A DNA stretch of 64,000 bases from Desulfovibrio sp. DV. Lineage in GTDB: Bacteria; Desulfobacterota; Desulfovibrionia; Desulfovibrionales; Desulfovibrionaceae. Location of the stretch: NCBI RefSeq assembly GCF_001936595.1, contig NZ_MLBG01000001.1, positions 81,072 to 145,071 of the forward strand, in the 5' to 3' direction. Positions 33,911-41,713 of the stretch are shown in pieces; position 1 is the stretch's first letter, and every line of letters starts with the position of its first letter. The notes beneath the pieces were generated by a model. It made no database searches. It had not been told where the DNA came from and saw only the letters and a program-made list of their open reading frames with translations. The position numbers and the translations under genes are program-made.

Positions 33911-35248
33911 ATGCAAACTCTCAAACTCGAATACTGGCTGGTGGATAGGCTGCGACCCTACGGGCGGAGCCTGCGGAAATACGGGAAATCGGTGGTGGAG
34001 CGCATGATGGAGTCGATCAGGGAATACGGATTTCGGGTGCCGGTGCTGGCCCGCTCCTGCGGCGAGGTGGTCAACGGCCATCTTTGCCTCGAGGCTGCCA
34101 AGCGCCTGGCGCTGGAAACCGTGCCCGTGATCCTGGCCGACGATCTGTCCGAGGAGCAGGTCCGCACCTTTCGGCTGCTGGTCAACCGCTCTGCGACCTG
34201 GGCGGCCTGGGACGATGAGATGGTGGCCCTGGAGCTGGACGAACTGCGCGACCTGGACATGGATCTGGCCCTGACCGGCTTTGACGTGTCCGAGCTGGAT
34301 GCGCTGCTGGCCCTGCTGCCGCTCGAGGGACGAACCGATCCTGACGACGTACCGCCGCTGCCGGAAACGCCGGTCACTCGGCCGGGCGACGTCTGGCGTC
34401 TCGGCCGCCATCGGCTGCTGTGCGGCGACGCCACCGCGCCGGCGGCGTATGCGGCGCTGCTCATCGATGAGCGTCCGGAGCTGGCCGTCACCGATCCGCC
34501 CTACAACGTGGCTGTCGAGGGCCGGGCCGGCAAGATCCTCAATGACGACATGGCGGCCGGCGCATTCCGGGAGTTCCTGGGCCGCGCCTTCGCCGCCCTC
34601 TATGGCGCGCTGGCCGATGGCGCTGCAGCTTACGTGGCCCACTCCGACACCGAGGGACTCACGTTTCGTGAGTCGTTTCAATCGGCCGGATTCAAGCTGG
34701 CCTCGTGCCTCATCTGGCGCAAAAACATCCATGTGCTCGGCCGGGCAGACTATCACTGGCAGCACGAGCCGATCCTCTACGGCTGGAAGCCGACGGGCGG
34801 CCACGCCTGGTTCGGCGGCCGCCGCCAGTCCACCCTTATCGAGGCGCTGCCCGGCGCGGTCATCCTGCCGGACGGCCGGGTGCAAATCCCGGCCGGCGAC
34901 GATCTCTATCTCATCTCCGGCCAGGATCTGACCGTCGAGGTCGCGCCCGGCTCCTTCGTGAGCGTCAACAAACCCGCCAGGAGTGATGACCACCCGACCA
35001 TGAAACCGGTGGCGCTGCTCGAGCGGCTCATCCGCAATTCCAGCCGCCCGGGCGGCCTGGTCATCGATCCCTTTGGCGGATCCGGCTCCACGCTGATCGC
35101 CTGCGAGGGCCTGGGCCGGGTCTGCCGCACCCTCGAACTGGATCCGCGCTTTTGCGACGTCATCATCCGCCGTTGGCAGGAGCACACGGGCGGCGTGGCC
35201 GTGGCCCTGGATGGTCGGCCGTTCCCGGCGGCAGGGGGCGCGGCATGA
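33911..35248 (+). CDS. ParB-like domain fused to DNA methyltransferase
   Basis: 445 residues. N-terminal ParB/Srx-like domain (LKLEYWLVDRLRPYGRSLRKY, RVPVLARSCGEVVNGHLCLEAAKRL) followed by a beta-class DNA methylase: catalytic DPPY at residue 195 (AVTDPPYNVAVEG), SAM-binding motif FGGSGSTLIACEGLGR near 390, and the HPTMKPVALLERLI element before it. Common phage orphan enzyme giving N6-adenine or N4-cytosine methylation, used against host restriction. Stop overlaps the next start (ATGA). No cognate endonuclease is nearby. Confidence 0.9.
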   Translation: MQTLKLEYWLVDRLRPYGRSLRKYGKSVVERMMESIREYGFRVPVLARSCGEVVNGHLCLEAAKRLALETVPVILADDLSEEQVRTFRLLVNRSATWAAWDDEMVALELDELRDLDMDLALTGFDVSELDALLALLPLEGRTDPDDVPPLPETPVTRPGDVWRLGRHRLLCGDATAPAAYAALLIDERPELAVTDPPYNVAVEGRAGKILNDDMAAGAFREFLGRAFAALYGALADGAAAYVAHSDTEGLTFRESFQSAGFKLASCLIWRKNIHVLGRADYHWQHEPILYGWKPTGGHAWFGGRRQSTLIEALPGAVILPDGRVQIPAGDDLYLISGQDLTVEVAPGSFVSVNKPARSDDHPTMKPVALLERLIRNSSRPGGLVIDPFGGSGSTLIACEGLGRVCRTLELDPRFCDVIIRRWQEHTGGVAVALDGRPFPAAGGAA

Positions 35249-35979
35249 CCGAGGACCTGACCCCCTACATCGAGCGCAGCGCGGCTACGGATCTGCCGGC
35301 CCTGCTGCGAGCCAAGGAAGAGGCAAAAAGGCGCATGAAAGACGACCCGAGCAAACCCAACGTCGAGGCGTTTCGCACCGTGCGCGACGAGGTCGACAAG
35401 GCAGCCACCGACCGCCCGGCCGGCGAGGGCCGGCTTTTCGCCAAAAAGCCCGGCGCGCTGGCCTACCTCCAGGGGCGCGGTTTCGCCATCCAAAAAACCA
35501 AGTTTTACGCGGACTGCAAGGCCGGCCTCGTCCCGACCAATGCCCAGGGCCAGTACGAGGAGGCGGTGCTGTTGGCCTATGCGGCCAAACTCCCCGTGGC
35601 CGCCAAGGAAGAGGACGGCAAACTCAACTCCGAAGCGCGACGGCGGTTGTCGGCCGATGCCGACCACAAATCCGAGCAGGCGCTGCTGGCCAAAATGCGG
35701 CGCGAAAAACTGGAGGGCCAGCTCGTGGCCCGGTCCGAGGTCGCGCGCGGGCTGGCCGCCCGAGCGCAGTTTTTCCGGGCGCAGATCGAGAACTTCGGCC
35801 CGCTTCTGGGGGCGCGGATCATTGCCGCCGTGGGTGGCGACGAGGCGCGGCTGCCGGAGTTTTTGGCCCTGTGGGAGGAGGCGACAGCGGATTGGATGGA
35901 CGCCTGGTCCGAGGACCGGGAGTTCGTGGCCGGGCCGGCAGAGGATCCGTTGGACGATCCGGCTCCGGACGCGGCCTAA
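35245..35979 (+). CDS. phage terminase small subunit-like protein
   Basis: 244-residue charged, helical protein (AKEEAKRRMKDDPSKPNVEAF, then AYLQGRGFAIQKTKFYADCKAG as a winged-helix-like DNA-binding piece). The second half (QLVARSEVARGLAARAQFFRAQIENFG) matches the Nu1/terminase small subunit style that recognises packaging sites. It lies upstream of the large subunit with HD and ASCH genes between. Translationally coupled to the methylase gene. Confidence 0.65.
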   Translation: MTEDLTPYIERSAATDLPALLRAKEEAKRRMKDDPSKPNVEAFRTVRDEVDKAATDRPAGEGRLFAKKPGALAYLQGRGFAIQKTKFYADCKAGLVPTNAQGQYEEAVLLAYAAKLPVAAKEEDGKLNSEARRRLSADADHKSEQALLAKMRREKLEGQLVARSEVARGLAARAQFFRAQIENFGPLLGARIIAAVGGDEARLPEFLALWEEATADWMDAWSEDREFVAGPAEDPLDDPAPDAA

Positions 35980-36003
35980 ACCCCAACACAAGGAGAGCAT
36001 GGC

Positions 36004-36549
36004 ATGAGCGGCAGACCCTGGAACCAGACGTTTAGCGGTTTGGCCTTTGACCTGGTCAGGCCGGACCGGTCCATGGTGTCCATCAAGGACATCGCCCAAT
36101 CCCTGGCAAACCTGTGCCGGTTCAACGGCCACAGCAAGCGGTTTTACAGCGTGGCCGAGCACAGCCTGTACGTGTCCCGCGCCGTGCCGCACCACCTCGC
36201 CCTGCAGGGGCTGCTGCATGATGCCACCGAGGCCTATGTGGGCGACATGGTCGCGCCGCTGAAATCGTTGCTCCCGGAGTTCAAGGATTTGGAAAACCGC
36301 GTCCGTGACGCGATTTGCGCCCGGTTCGGGCTGCCTGTCGAGATGCCCGTTGGCGTCAGGGCTGCGGACAGGGCCATGCTGGCCACGGAGCTGGAGTACC
36401 TGATGCTGCCGCCGCCGCAATCCTGGGAGTTGGGGGTGGAACCCTACAAGCTGCACGAGATCGGCCTGTGCCATCCCAACCAGTTCGGGCTGTCGCCGCG
36501 CGAGGCGCATCGCCGCTTTCTGGAACGGTTTGCCGAGCTGGCGGTTTGA
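36004..36549 (+). CDS. HD-domain phosphohydrolase (YfbR-like)
   Basis: 181-residue HD hydrolase. Metal ligands visible as AEHSLYVSRA and GLLHDATEAYVGD (HD pair), then the distal Asp in RAADRAMLATELEY. It resembles YfbR-type 5'-deoxynucleotidases that dephosphorylate dNMPs. In phages such enzymes adjust nucleotide pools; host or antidefence function is inferred. Start ATG 36004 with AAGGAG upstream. It lies between the terminase subunits in a short nucleotide/RNA cassette. Confidence 0.85.
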   Translation: MSGRPWNQTFSGLAFDLVRPDRSMVSIKDIAQSLANLCRFNGHSKRFYSVAEHSLYVSRAVPHHLALQGLLHDATEAYVGDMVAPLKSLLPEFKDLENRVRDAICARFGLPVEMPVGVRAADRAMLATELEYLMLPPPQSWELGVEPYKLHEIGLCHPNQFGLSPREAHRRFLERFAELAV

Positions 36550-36562
36550 AGAGGGCTGCGTC

Positions 36563-37009
36563 ATGCGAATCCCAACCCTCGCTCTCTCTGTCCAGCAGCC
36601 CTGGGCCTGGCTCATCGTCAACGGTTTCAAGCCGCTCGAAAACCGGACCTGGGTATTGCCGGCCAAGCATGTCGGCCCGGTGCTGATCCAGGCCAGCGCC
36701 AAGCCGCTCTTTTCGATCTCCGCCGTCCGCGACATGCTCTATGAGCACCACGCCCGCTACGGCCTGGCCGGTGGCCTGCGCTTCCCGGAGGAGGGCCGGC
36801 AGACCGGCGGCATCGTGGGCATGGCCCGTTTCACCGGTTGCACCCGCGACCACGTTTCCCCTTGGGCGGCGCGGGGCCAGTGGCATTGGCTGATTGCCGA
36901 CGCCAAGCTGCTGCCGTTTATGCCCTGCAAGGGGCGGCTGGGGTTTTTCCGGGTGGACTATGCCCCGGCCAGAGCGGGGCAGGGGAGTTTGATGGGGATG
37001 GCGTCGTGA
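36563..37009 (+). CDS. ASCH-domain protein
   Basis: 148-residue ASCH (PUA-like) fold: LALSVQQPWAWLIVNGFKPLENR is the hallmark with the conserved P-W and K-ENR, followed by GIVGMARFTGC and PCKGRLGFFRVD. ASCH proteins bind RNA or act as ribonucleases/nucleoside amidohydrolases in some cases. ATG 36563 has GAGGG upstream. It follows the HD gene by 13 bases and likely acts with it on nucleotides or RNA. Confidence 0.85.
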   Translation: MRIPTLALSVQQPWAWLIVNGFKPLENRTWVLPAKHVGPVLIQASAKPLFSISAVRDMLYEHHARYGLAGGLRFPEEGRQTGGIVGMARFTGCTRDHVSPWAARGQWHWLIADAKLLPFMPCKGRLGFFRVDYAPARAGQGSLMGMAS

Positions 37010-37140
37010 TTGCACCCGGTCCGCATCCGCTCCACGACCTCGGGGCGGTCATCTCCAGCGGCGGTCTTAGCGAGTACGGTTTTTGCCGGGCCGGGTTGCG
37101 GTGGATCTGCGTGACTATGGCGAGGATGGGGGAAGCGTGA
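37006..37140 (+). CDS. possible small phage protein, 44 aa
   Basis: GTG 37006 overlaps the ASCH stop as GTGA. The 44-residue product (DLGAVISSGGLSEYGFCRAG in the middle) has no recognisable motif. Only the coupling and the compact context support it. Confidence 0.3.
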   Translation: MIAPGPHPLHDLGAVISSGGLSEYGFCRAGLRWICVTMARMGEA

Positions 37141-37217
37141 CGGCTATGGGCTAAACACTGTCCGCTGCAGTCCACAGTGCAGGAGAAGCCCGCGGGGGCG
37201 TACTGTAGTCTGTTTTG

Positions 37218-37243
37218 TTGGGGACGACAAATGTCATCCCCAA
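37218..37243. promoter_or_regulatory. 26-bp near-perfect inverted repeat before terminase genes
   Basis: TTGGGGACGACA-AA-TGTCATCCCCAA, one mismatch in 12 pairs. It lies 31 bases before the 49-codon gene that precedes the large terminase. It could be a phage operator or a packaging (cos/pac-like) site; the gap between terS and terL cassettes makes either reasonable. Confidence 0.6.
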
Positions 37244-37274
37244 TCCCATTCGCCTCACGAGGTAGACCAGCCCC

Positions 37275-37424
37275 ATGGAACAGCAACCACCACCAGACGC
37301 CGCTGATGAGGCGGCACGTTGGCGAGAATATGAGCGACGCAAAAAAGCCGAACTGGAGAACGCCCCGGAACCTCAGGCGCTTTGCGAGTTTTGCCGGGAT
37401 TTGGCCGAGGAGTTAGCCCTTTGA
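37275..37424 (+). CDS. small phage protein, 49 aa, before terminase
   Basis: ATG 37275 to TGA 37424. Acidic and helical (ADEAARWREYERRKKAELE) with a CxxC-like end (LCEFCRDL). Its stop overlaps the TTG start of the terminase (TTGA), so it is translationally coupled. Too short for the usual gene callers; no family assigned. Confidence 0.5.
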   Translation: MEQQPPPDAADEAARWREYERRKKAELENAPEPQALCEFCRDLAEELAL

Positions 37425-39307
37425 GCGACCCCGAATTTTTCCGCTTCACGGACGCCGAGCGCCGCATTTTCCGCAAGCGCGTTCGCCCGCGCCCCTCGGA
37501 GTGGGCAGCCCGCAATATCGTGGTGCAGGACGGTCCCTATGCCGGGTCGCGGCTGCGTATGGATGTCACGCCCTACATGCCCGGCATCATGGACACCCTT
37601 TTCCAGCGTCACATCGAGGAAGTGGCCGTCTGCGCCTCGCCGCAGATCTCGAAGTCCGAGCTGCTCTTTGCCTGCCTCTTTTACAGCATGGAGTTTTTCC
37701 CGGGGCCGAAGCTCCTGGCCATGCCCGACGAGGATACGCTGGTCCGGGCTGTCGAAAAAAAGCTGCTGCCGCGCATCAAAGGCTCGGCCACCTTGCGCAA
37801 GCTCTTTTTGCGCTACGCCAAGGGTGCCCTGGAGCTGGCCGACGGATCCACCTGCTACCTCGCCTCGGCCCAGTCGCCGAGCCAGCGCGCGTCCGTGTCG
37901 GTCATGCATCTGTTTTTGGATGAGGTGGACCTCTATCGCCAACTGGCCGGCCAGGGCGCGCCGGTCACGGAATTTGAGGAGCGCGTCATCAGCTACGAGG
38001 GCAAGCGCAAAGTCCTCAAAATCTCCAAACCCCTGGGTGATGAGTCGAGCGTGATCTGGGTCACCGTCACCACGGGGTGCGACGAGTTGCGCCGCTGGCA
38101 TGTGCCGTGCCCGTCGTGCGGCACGGTCCAGGTGATGGATGAGGCCCACGTGGTGGTGCTCGAGGATTGCCGCGATCCCCGGGAGATCAAGCGCCGCAAG
38201 CTCGGCCGCTACAAATGCCCGCATTGCAAATATCACTGGACCGACCACGCCCGGAACGTGGCCGTGTCGCGCGGCGAATGGATCGCCGACCAACCCGTGC
38301 ATCGGCCGCGTGCGGTCGGGTTTCACCTGCCGTCGCTGGTGTCACGTTTCGTGAGTCTCTCCGAGTTCGCGGCCGACAAGGTCGCGGCCGATGATTCGGA
38401 CGACGACCGGGTCAAGCGGGACTTTAAAAACGGCCGCTGCGCCCTGCCGCACAAAGCCGTGACCATGGAGTCGTCGGAGGCCAACGTCCTGGCCCGCCGG
38501 GCCATGTGGCTGCCGGCCAAGACCGTGCCCACCGAGGCCGTGGCCCTCACCTGCGGCATCGACACCCAGGCCAAAAGCTTTTGGTTTTCGGTGGTGGCCT
38601 GGGGGCCAACGCTCCAGGGGTGGCTCATCGACTATGGCCAGATCTCCACCTGGGAGGATGTCATGTCCCTGGTGCACGGGACGCGTTATCCGGTGCTCGG
38701 CCAACCCGGGACGGACATGGGCATCTGGCGCGTGGCCATTGACTCGGGCGGCAACGCCACCGAGCACGAGGTGCTCACCCGCACCGAAGAGGTCTACGCC
38801 TGGTGCCGCTCGCGCGGCGAGGGCCGGCTTTTCCCGACCAAGGGCCGCAGCCGGGACCACCACGTGCCTGTCTCCTGGACCACCATCGACAAGCTGCCGC
38901 ACTCTGGCCGGGCCATCCCCGGCGGGCTGCAGCTCTATCTGCTCGACGTCAACCACCTGAAAATGGTGCTGTTTAAGCGCCTGACCGCCGAGGCGCGCCA
39001 GCCCATCCTGCTCCATGCCGGCGTGGGCGATGATTTCGCCCGCCAGATGTCGGCCGAGCGCCTGGTCAAAGACAAAAATAACAAGCTCGTCTGGGAGCTG
39101 CTCCACCGCGACAACCACTTGCTCGACTCGACCGCCAACGCCCTGGCTTGCGTGGACGACTCCTGGTCGCCGTCCCTGCGCTACATGCTCGAGCACCAGG
39201 ACGATGGCGACGCCTCGGCCCGGGCCGATGAGCACCGGGGCGGCGACACCCCATCCGTCCTGGCCCAGGCCGCCAGCCGTGCCAGCGCCATCCTGGCCAA
39301 CCGATAA
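37421..39307 (+). CDS. phage terminase large subunit, GpA family
   Basis: 628-residue packaging motor of the lambda GpA type. Start TTG 37421 has GAGGAG upstream and starts the conserved SDPEFFRFTDAER. ATPase: Walker-A-like region SPQISKSELLF near residue 75, Walker B LFLDEVD near 165, zinc-like knuckles CPSCGTV and CPHCKY near 230-270; nuclease/C-terminal half starts at LTCGIDTQ, with the acidic site in AIDSGG. It drives DNA into heads and cuts at pac/cos. Confidence 0.93.
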   Translation: MSDPEFFRFTDAERRIFRKRVRPRPSEWAARNIVVQDGPYAGSRLRMDVTPYMPGIMDTLFQRHIEEVAVCASPQISKSELLFACLFYSMEFFPGPKLLAMPDEDTLVRAVEKKLLPRIKGSATLRKLFLRYAKGALELADGSTCYLASAQSPSQRASVSVMHLFLDEVDLYRQLAGQGAPVTEFEERVISYEGKRKVLKISKPLGDESSVIWVTVTTGCDELRRWHVPCPSCGTVQVMDEAHVVVLEDCRDPREIKRRKLGRYKCPHCKYHWTDHARNVAVSRGEWIADQPVHRPRAVGFHLPSLVSRFVSLSEFAADKVAADDSDDDRVKRDFKNGRCALPHKAVTMESSEANVLARRAMWLPAKTVPTEAVALTCGIDTQAKSFWFSVVAWGPTLQGWLIDYGQISTWEDVMSLVHGTRYPVLGQPGTDMGIWRVAIDSGGNATEHEVLTRTEEVYAWCRSRGEGRLFPTKGRSRDHHVPVSWTTIDKLPHSGRAIPGGLQLYLLDVNHLKMVLFKRLTAEARQPILLHAGVGDDFARQMSAERLVKDKNNKLVWELLHRDNHLLDSTANALACVDDSWSPSLRYMLEHQDDGDASARADEHRGGDTPSVLAQAASRASAILANR

Positions 39308-39318
39308 CGAGGACACCC

Positions 39319-39552
39319 ATGCGCCAGACAAATCTGCCCCACGATCGCACCGCCCACGGCCCGCTGCTCAACGTCAAGCAGGTGATGGAGCGGCTCGACT
39401 GCTCAAAAACATTTGTCTATGACTTGATTAAGTCGCAGCAACTGGCCCACGTCAGGCTGGGCACGGTTAAGGGGCTGCGCGTCCCGGAAAAAAGCCTGAA
39501 GCTTTACATCCGCAAAAAAGAGGCGGCGGCCAAGAGCGGGGTGGAATCATGA
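39319..39552 (+). CDS. helix-turn-helix excisionase-like protein
   Basis: 77-residue MerR/excisionase-type HTH: LLNVKQVMERLDCSKTFVYDL is the helix-turn-helix, followed by a wing (HVRLGTVKGLRVP) and a basic tail. Phage DNA-binding regulator; location after the terminase suggests a role in late control or packaging. No integrase accompanies it. Confidence 0.8.
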   Translation: MRQTNLPHDRTAHGPLLNVKQVMERLDCSKTFVYDLIKSQQLAHVRLGTVKGLRVPEKSLKLYIRKKEAAAKSGVES

Positions 39553-39706
39553 GGCGTTGGGTCCTTTGCCTGTTGGTATTGTTTGCGGCCGCGCTCTCCG
39601 GGTCGCCTGCCCTGGCCGGAGACGAGGCGCGGATCTACGACGCCAAGGGGCGTTACCAGGCCGGGTGATGATGGACGGCAACGGCAACGCCCAGGTTTAC
39701 GATTAG
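39549..39706 (+). pseudogene. frameshifted small exported phage protein
   Basis: ATG 39549 overlaps the previous stop (ATGA). Signal peptide (WVLCLLVLFAAALSGSPALA) then DEARIYDAKGRYQ; the frame ends at TGA 39666. A shift of one base restores RVMMDGNGNAQVYD and a stop at 39704, which matches the repeat style of this small phage family (YDAKGRYQGR..). So one gene with a recent frameshift just left of the AT-rich cassette. Confidence 0.6.
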
Positions 39707-39940
39707 CATGGCAAAAATTAGAGAGCGTGTTGAAAAATGTGGATACGTTATGTGAGATGTGCCTTGTGTGAATTAGTTCTTCTGACTAGGTGCAGGATAA
39801 TAGTGGGGTAATGGTGAATGATATGTTTATGATTGACATGTGAGTGCTGTTAAGTAATATTTATGTCAATTTATTATACGTGCTTGGAATGTATTGGTTT
39901 TTTGGAATTAAATACAAAGATGGGCCAAAGGAGGGTGTCT

Positions 39941-40195
39941 ATGTTTTCTTGGATGTCCTTGCCGCTTGTTATTCTGATCTTTTTTCTAAGTTTTGCTTCA
40001 GCTTTCAGTCAAGATGGTCCTGGGATTCATCGTCTGCCTCCTCCTCCTCCTCCTCCTCCGTTAGCGCAGCAATCTGGTAGTAATGCAAATATTGTTGATG
40101 CGTTAAAGAAAGAAAATTCCTTGCTAAAGAAAAAAATTAGACTACTTGAAGACTATGTGCGTCAACTTGAGGCGAGGATTAAGGAAAATAAATAG
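39941..40195 (+). CDS. AT-rich cassette: exported coiled-coil protein, 84 aa
   Basis: Perfect ribosome site AAAGGAGG ahead of ATG 39941. Product: signal peptide or anchor (SLPLVILIFFLSFASAFS), a run of eight prolines (RLPPPPPPPP), and a C-terminal coiled coil (NSLLKKKIRLLEDYVRQLEARI). Much lower GC than flanking phage genes. First of three small genes in a cassette; its coiled coil resembles that of the third gene. Function unknown, membrane or periplasmic complex likely. Confidence 0.7.
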   Translation: MFSWMSLPLVILIFFLSFASAFSQDGPGIHRLPPPPPPPPLAQQSGSNANIVDALKKENSLLKKKIRLLEDYVRQLEARIKENK

Positions 40196-40209
40196 GAGGT
40201 TTTTCAAAG

Positions 40210-40566
40210 ATGGAGATGTCTTTGGATGAAATCAAGAATGCAATTGATGCTGTTAATCATGAATTAGCTGGTTCTCAAAGTGTTAATAATGAGCAAGTCG
40301 TGTGGTGGACTACTCAAAGTGCGATGACAATGTGTGCGTCAATATTGATTTTTTGTATTGTTGTATTGGGATTTGTAACATATTTGCTGAAGTCCGGTGC
40401 TGAACAACCTGAGGCGATTCTTAGAATGTTTGGAACGATAATAATAATTATAGTTACAGTATTTCTTGTTGTTGCTGGGTATAATGACCAGCAAATTGCT
40501 CCTGCAATTGGGTTGCTTGGAACAATAGCTGGTTACTTGCTTGGAAAAGATGTGAAAAAGGTATAG
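40210..40566 (+). CDS. AT-rich cassette: small membrane protein, 118 aa
   Basis: AGGAGG ahead of ATG 40210. Soluble N terminus (~40 residues), then hydrophobic segments MCASILIFCIVVLGFVTYLL and GTIIIIIVTVFLVVAGY and the amphipathic IGLLGTIAGYLLGK end often seen in small phage or plasmid membrane proteins. Could be holin-like or a superinfection-exclusion protein; not provable from sequence. 14 bases after the first cassette gene. Confidence 0.7.
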   Translation: MEMSLDEIKNAIDAVNHELAGSQSVNNEQVVWWTTQSAMTMCASILIFCIVVLGFVTYLLKSGAEQPEAILRMFGTIIIIIVTVFLVVAGYNDQQIAPAIGLLGTIAGYLLGKDVKKV

Positions 40567-40590
40567 TGTGTGAGTTGAAGGATTTTCAAT

Positions 40591-40830
40591 ATGCGCAGGA
40601 AGTTGTGTTTATTAATAAGTATCTCCATCTTGTTGATCGGCCTAGTTGTTGCATTTGGATATTTTTCGCGTTTACAATTTGTTCCGCTTGCTGGCTCAAG
40701 CCCTAAATTGGGTAAAGAAAACGATGAAATTGTCACTTTGTTGAATGAAAATGCATTGCTAAGGGAAAAGATAAGATTAATTGAGCAATATATAAAAGAA
40801 CTTGAAAAAAACTTGGCAAGTGGAAACTAA
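40591..40830 (+). CDS. AT-rich cassette: anchored coiled-coil protein, 79 aa
   Basis: Membrane anchor (LCLLISISILLIGLVVAFGYF), a short linker and a coiled coil (NENALLREKIRLIEQYIKELEK) that aligns with that of the first cassette gene (ENSLLKKKIRLLEDYVRQLE). The two may be paralogues that heterodimerise. Start ATG 40591; ribosome site weak. Cassette GC falls back to phage level within ~30 bases of its end. Confidence 0.65.
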   Translation: MRRKLCLLISISILLIGLVVAFGYFSRLQFVPLAGSSPKLGKENDEIVTLLNENALLREKIRLIEQYIKELEKNLASGN

Positions 40831-40861
40831 TGGCGTTGTTTAGATAACTTCCGTTGGCTAA

Positions 40862-41206
40862 GCCGGTCTTTCTGACTCTATCCCGGGCTGTTTGACCCAG
40901 GGCGACACCGAGGCCCGGGCCATGGAAATGGCCGTGGATGCTCTCAGCGGGCACATACACACCCTGCGCGACCTGGACAGGGAGGTGCCGCCGCCGTCGC
41001 CGTTGGCAGCGTTGGCGATCCCGTCCGGCGCGCGGGTGGCGTTGGTCCCCGGGCCTGCCAGCGAAACCCCACCGGTACGCATCAGTGTCTCCATCAACCA
41101 GGGCTTGTTGCGCGATGTCGACGCGGCGGCCAAACGCGAGGGCATGACCCGCTCCGGGTTCCTGGCGGCGGCGGCCCGCACGATGCTGTCCCAGATCCAA
41201 GCGTAA
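40862..41206 (+). pseudogene. hicB: hicB antitoxin, 5'-truncated
   Basis: In frame from 40862 the sequence reads GLSDSIPGCLTQGDTEARAM, the middle of the HicB fold (normally preceded by ~20 residues of pseudo-RNase H start), then a ribbon-helix-helix tail (VRISVSINQGLLRDVDAAAKREGMTRSGFLAA). The first ~20 residues are missing, replaced by the AT-rich cassette; a TAA lies at 40859. No hicA toxin is seen. A TTG at 40892 or ATG 40922 could still start a shortened protein that keeps the DNA-binding domain. Confidence 0.7.
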
Positions 41207-41407
41207 CAGCCCGATCCTGCTGCTTAAACCGCCCCCGCGCCGTCCGGCCCGGGGCGTTGTCTTTCCTGGTTCCAGGTCGCCGGACAAACTATTTTTCGAC
41301 GATGCAAATTTGACCCCCGATTTAGCATCCCTCCCTCCCCGCCTAAAACCCGCGCCACGCCTGTCCTCCCGGGCGGCCCGCCCGCACTGAAAACCCCCTG
41401 AAAAAAC

Positions 41408-41443
41408 CGTCCGTATCGTCCTTATTGTCCTTATCGTCCACCA
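41408..41443 (+). repeat. four tandem 9-bp repeats
   Basis: CGTCCGTAT, CGTCCTTAT, TGTCCTTAT, CGTCCACCA in tandem, 34 bases before the gpW-like gene. Could be a regulator site for the head operon or replication slippage product. The last unit and the next 13 bases match an island relic at 26961-26982. Confidence 0.6.
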
Positions 41444-41476
41444 GTCGGCCCAGGCGAGTGTGCTAGCCCCTCGCCC

Positions 41477-41713
41477 ATGGCCATATTCACCCGAGCGGAA
41501 AAGCAGACCCACATCGACACCTGGAAGGCGGCGCTTCTCGCAGTCGCGTCGGGCGCTGAGTTCACCATCGGCACCCGCCGGTTGCGCCGGGCCGATCTGC
41601 CGGACATCCAGAACCATCTCGATTGGCTGGATGCGTTGCCGACCAAAGAGGATGAGGCCGCCGGCCGAGGCTCCCCCCAATTCCACGAACTGATCCCCAG
41701 GCGGTCATCGTAA
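41477..41713 (+). CDS. gpW-like head-tail joining protein
   Basis: 78-residue protein with gpW pattern: a helix (RAEKQTHIDTWKAALLAVASGA), beta hairpin (EFTIGTRRLRRADLPDI) and a second helix (IQNHLDWLDALP). In lambda this protein plugs DNA into filled heads and joins the tail. It starts the structural gene row and overlaps the portal start by one base (TAATG). Confidence 0.85.
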   Translation: MAIFTRAEKQTHIDTWKAALLAVASGAEFTIGTRRLRRADLPDIQNHLDWLDALPTKEDEAAGRGSPQFHELIPRRSS

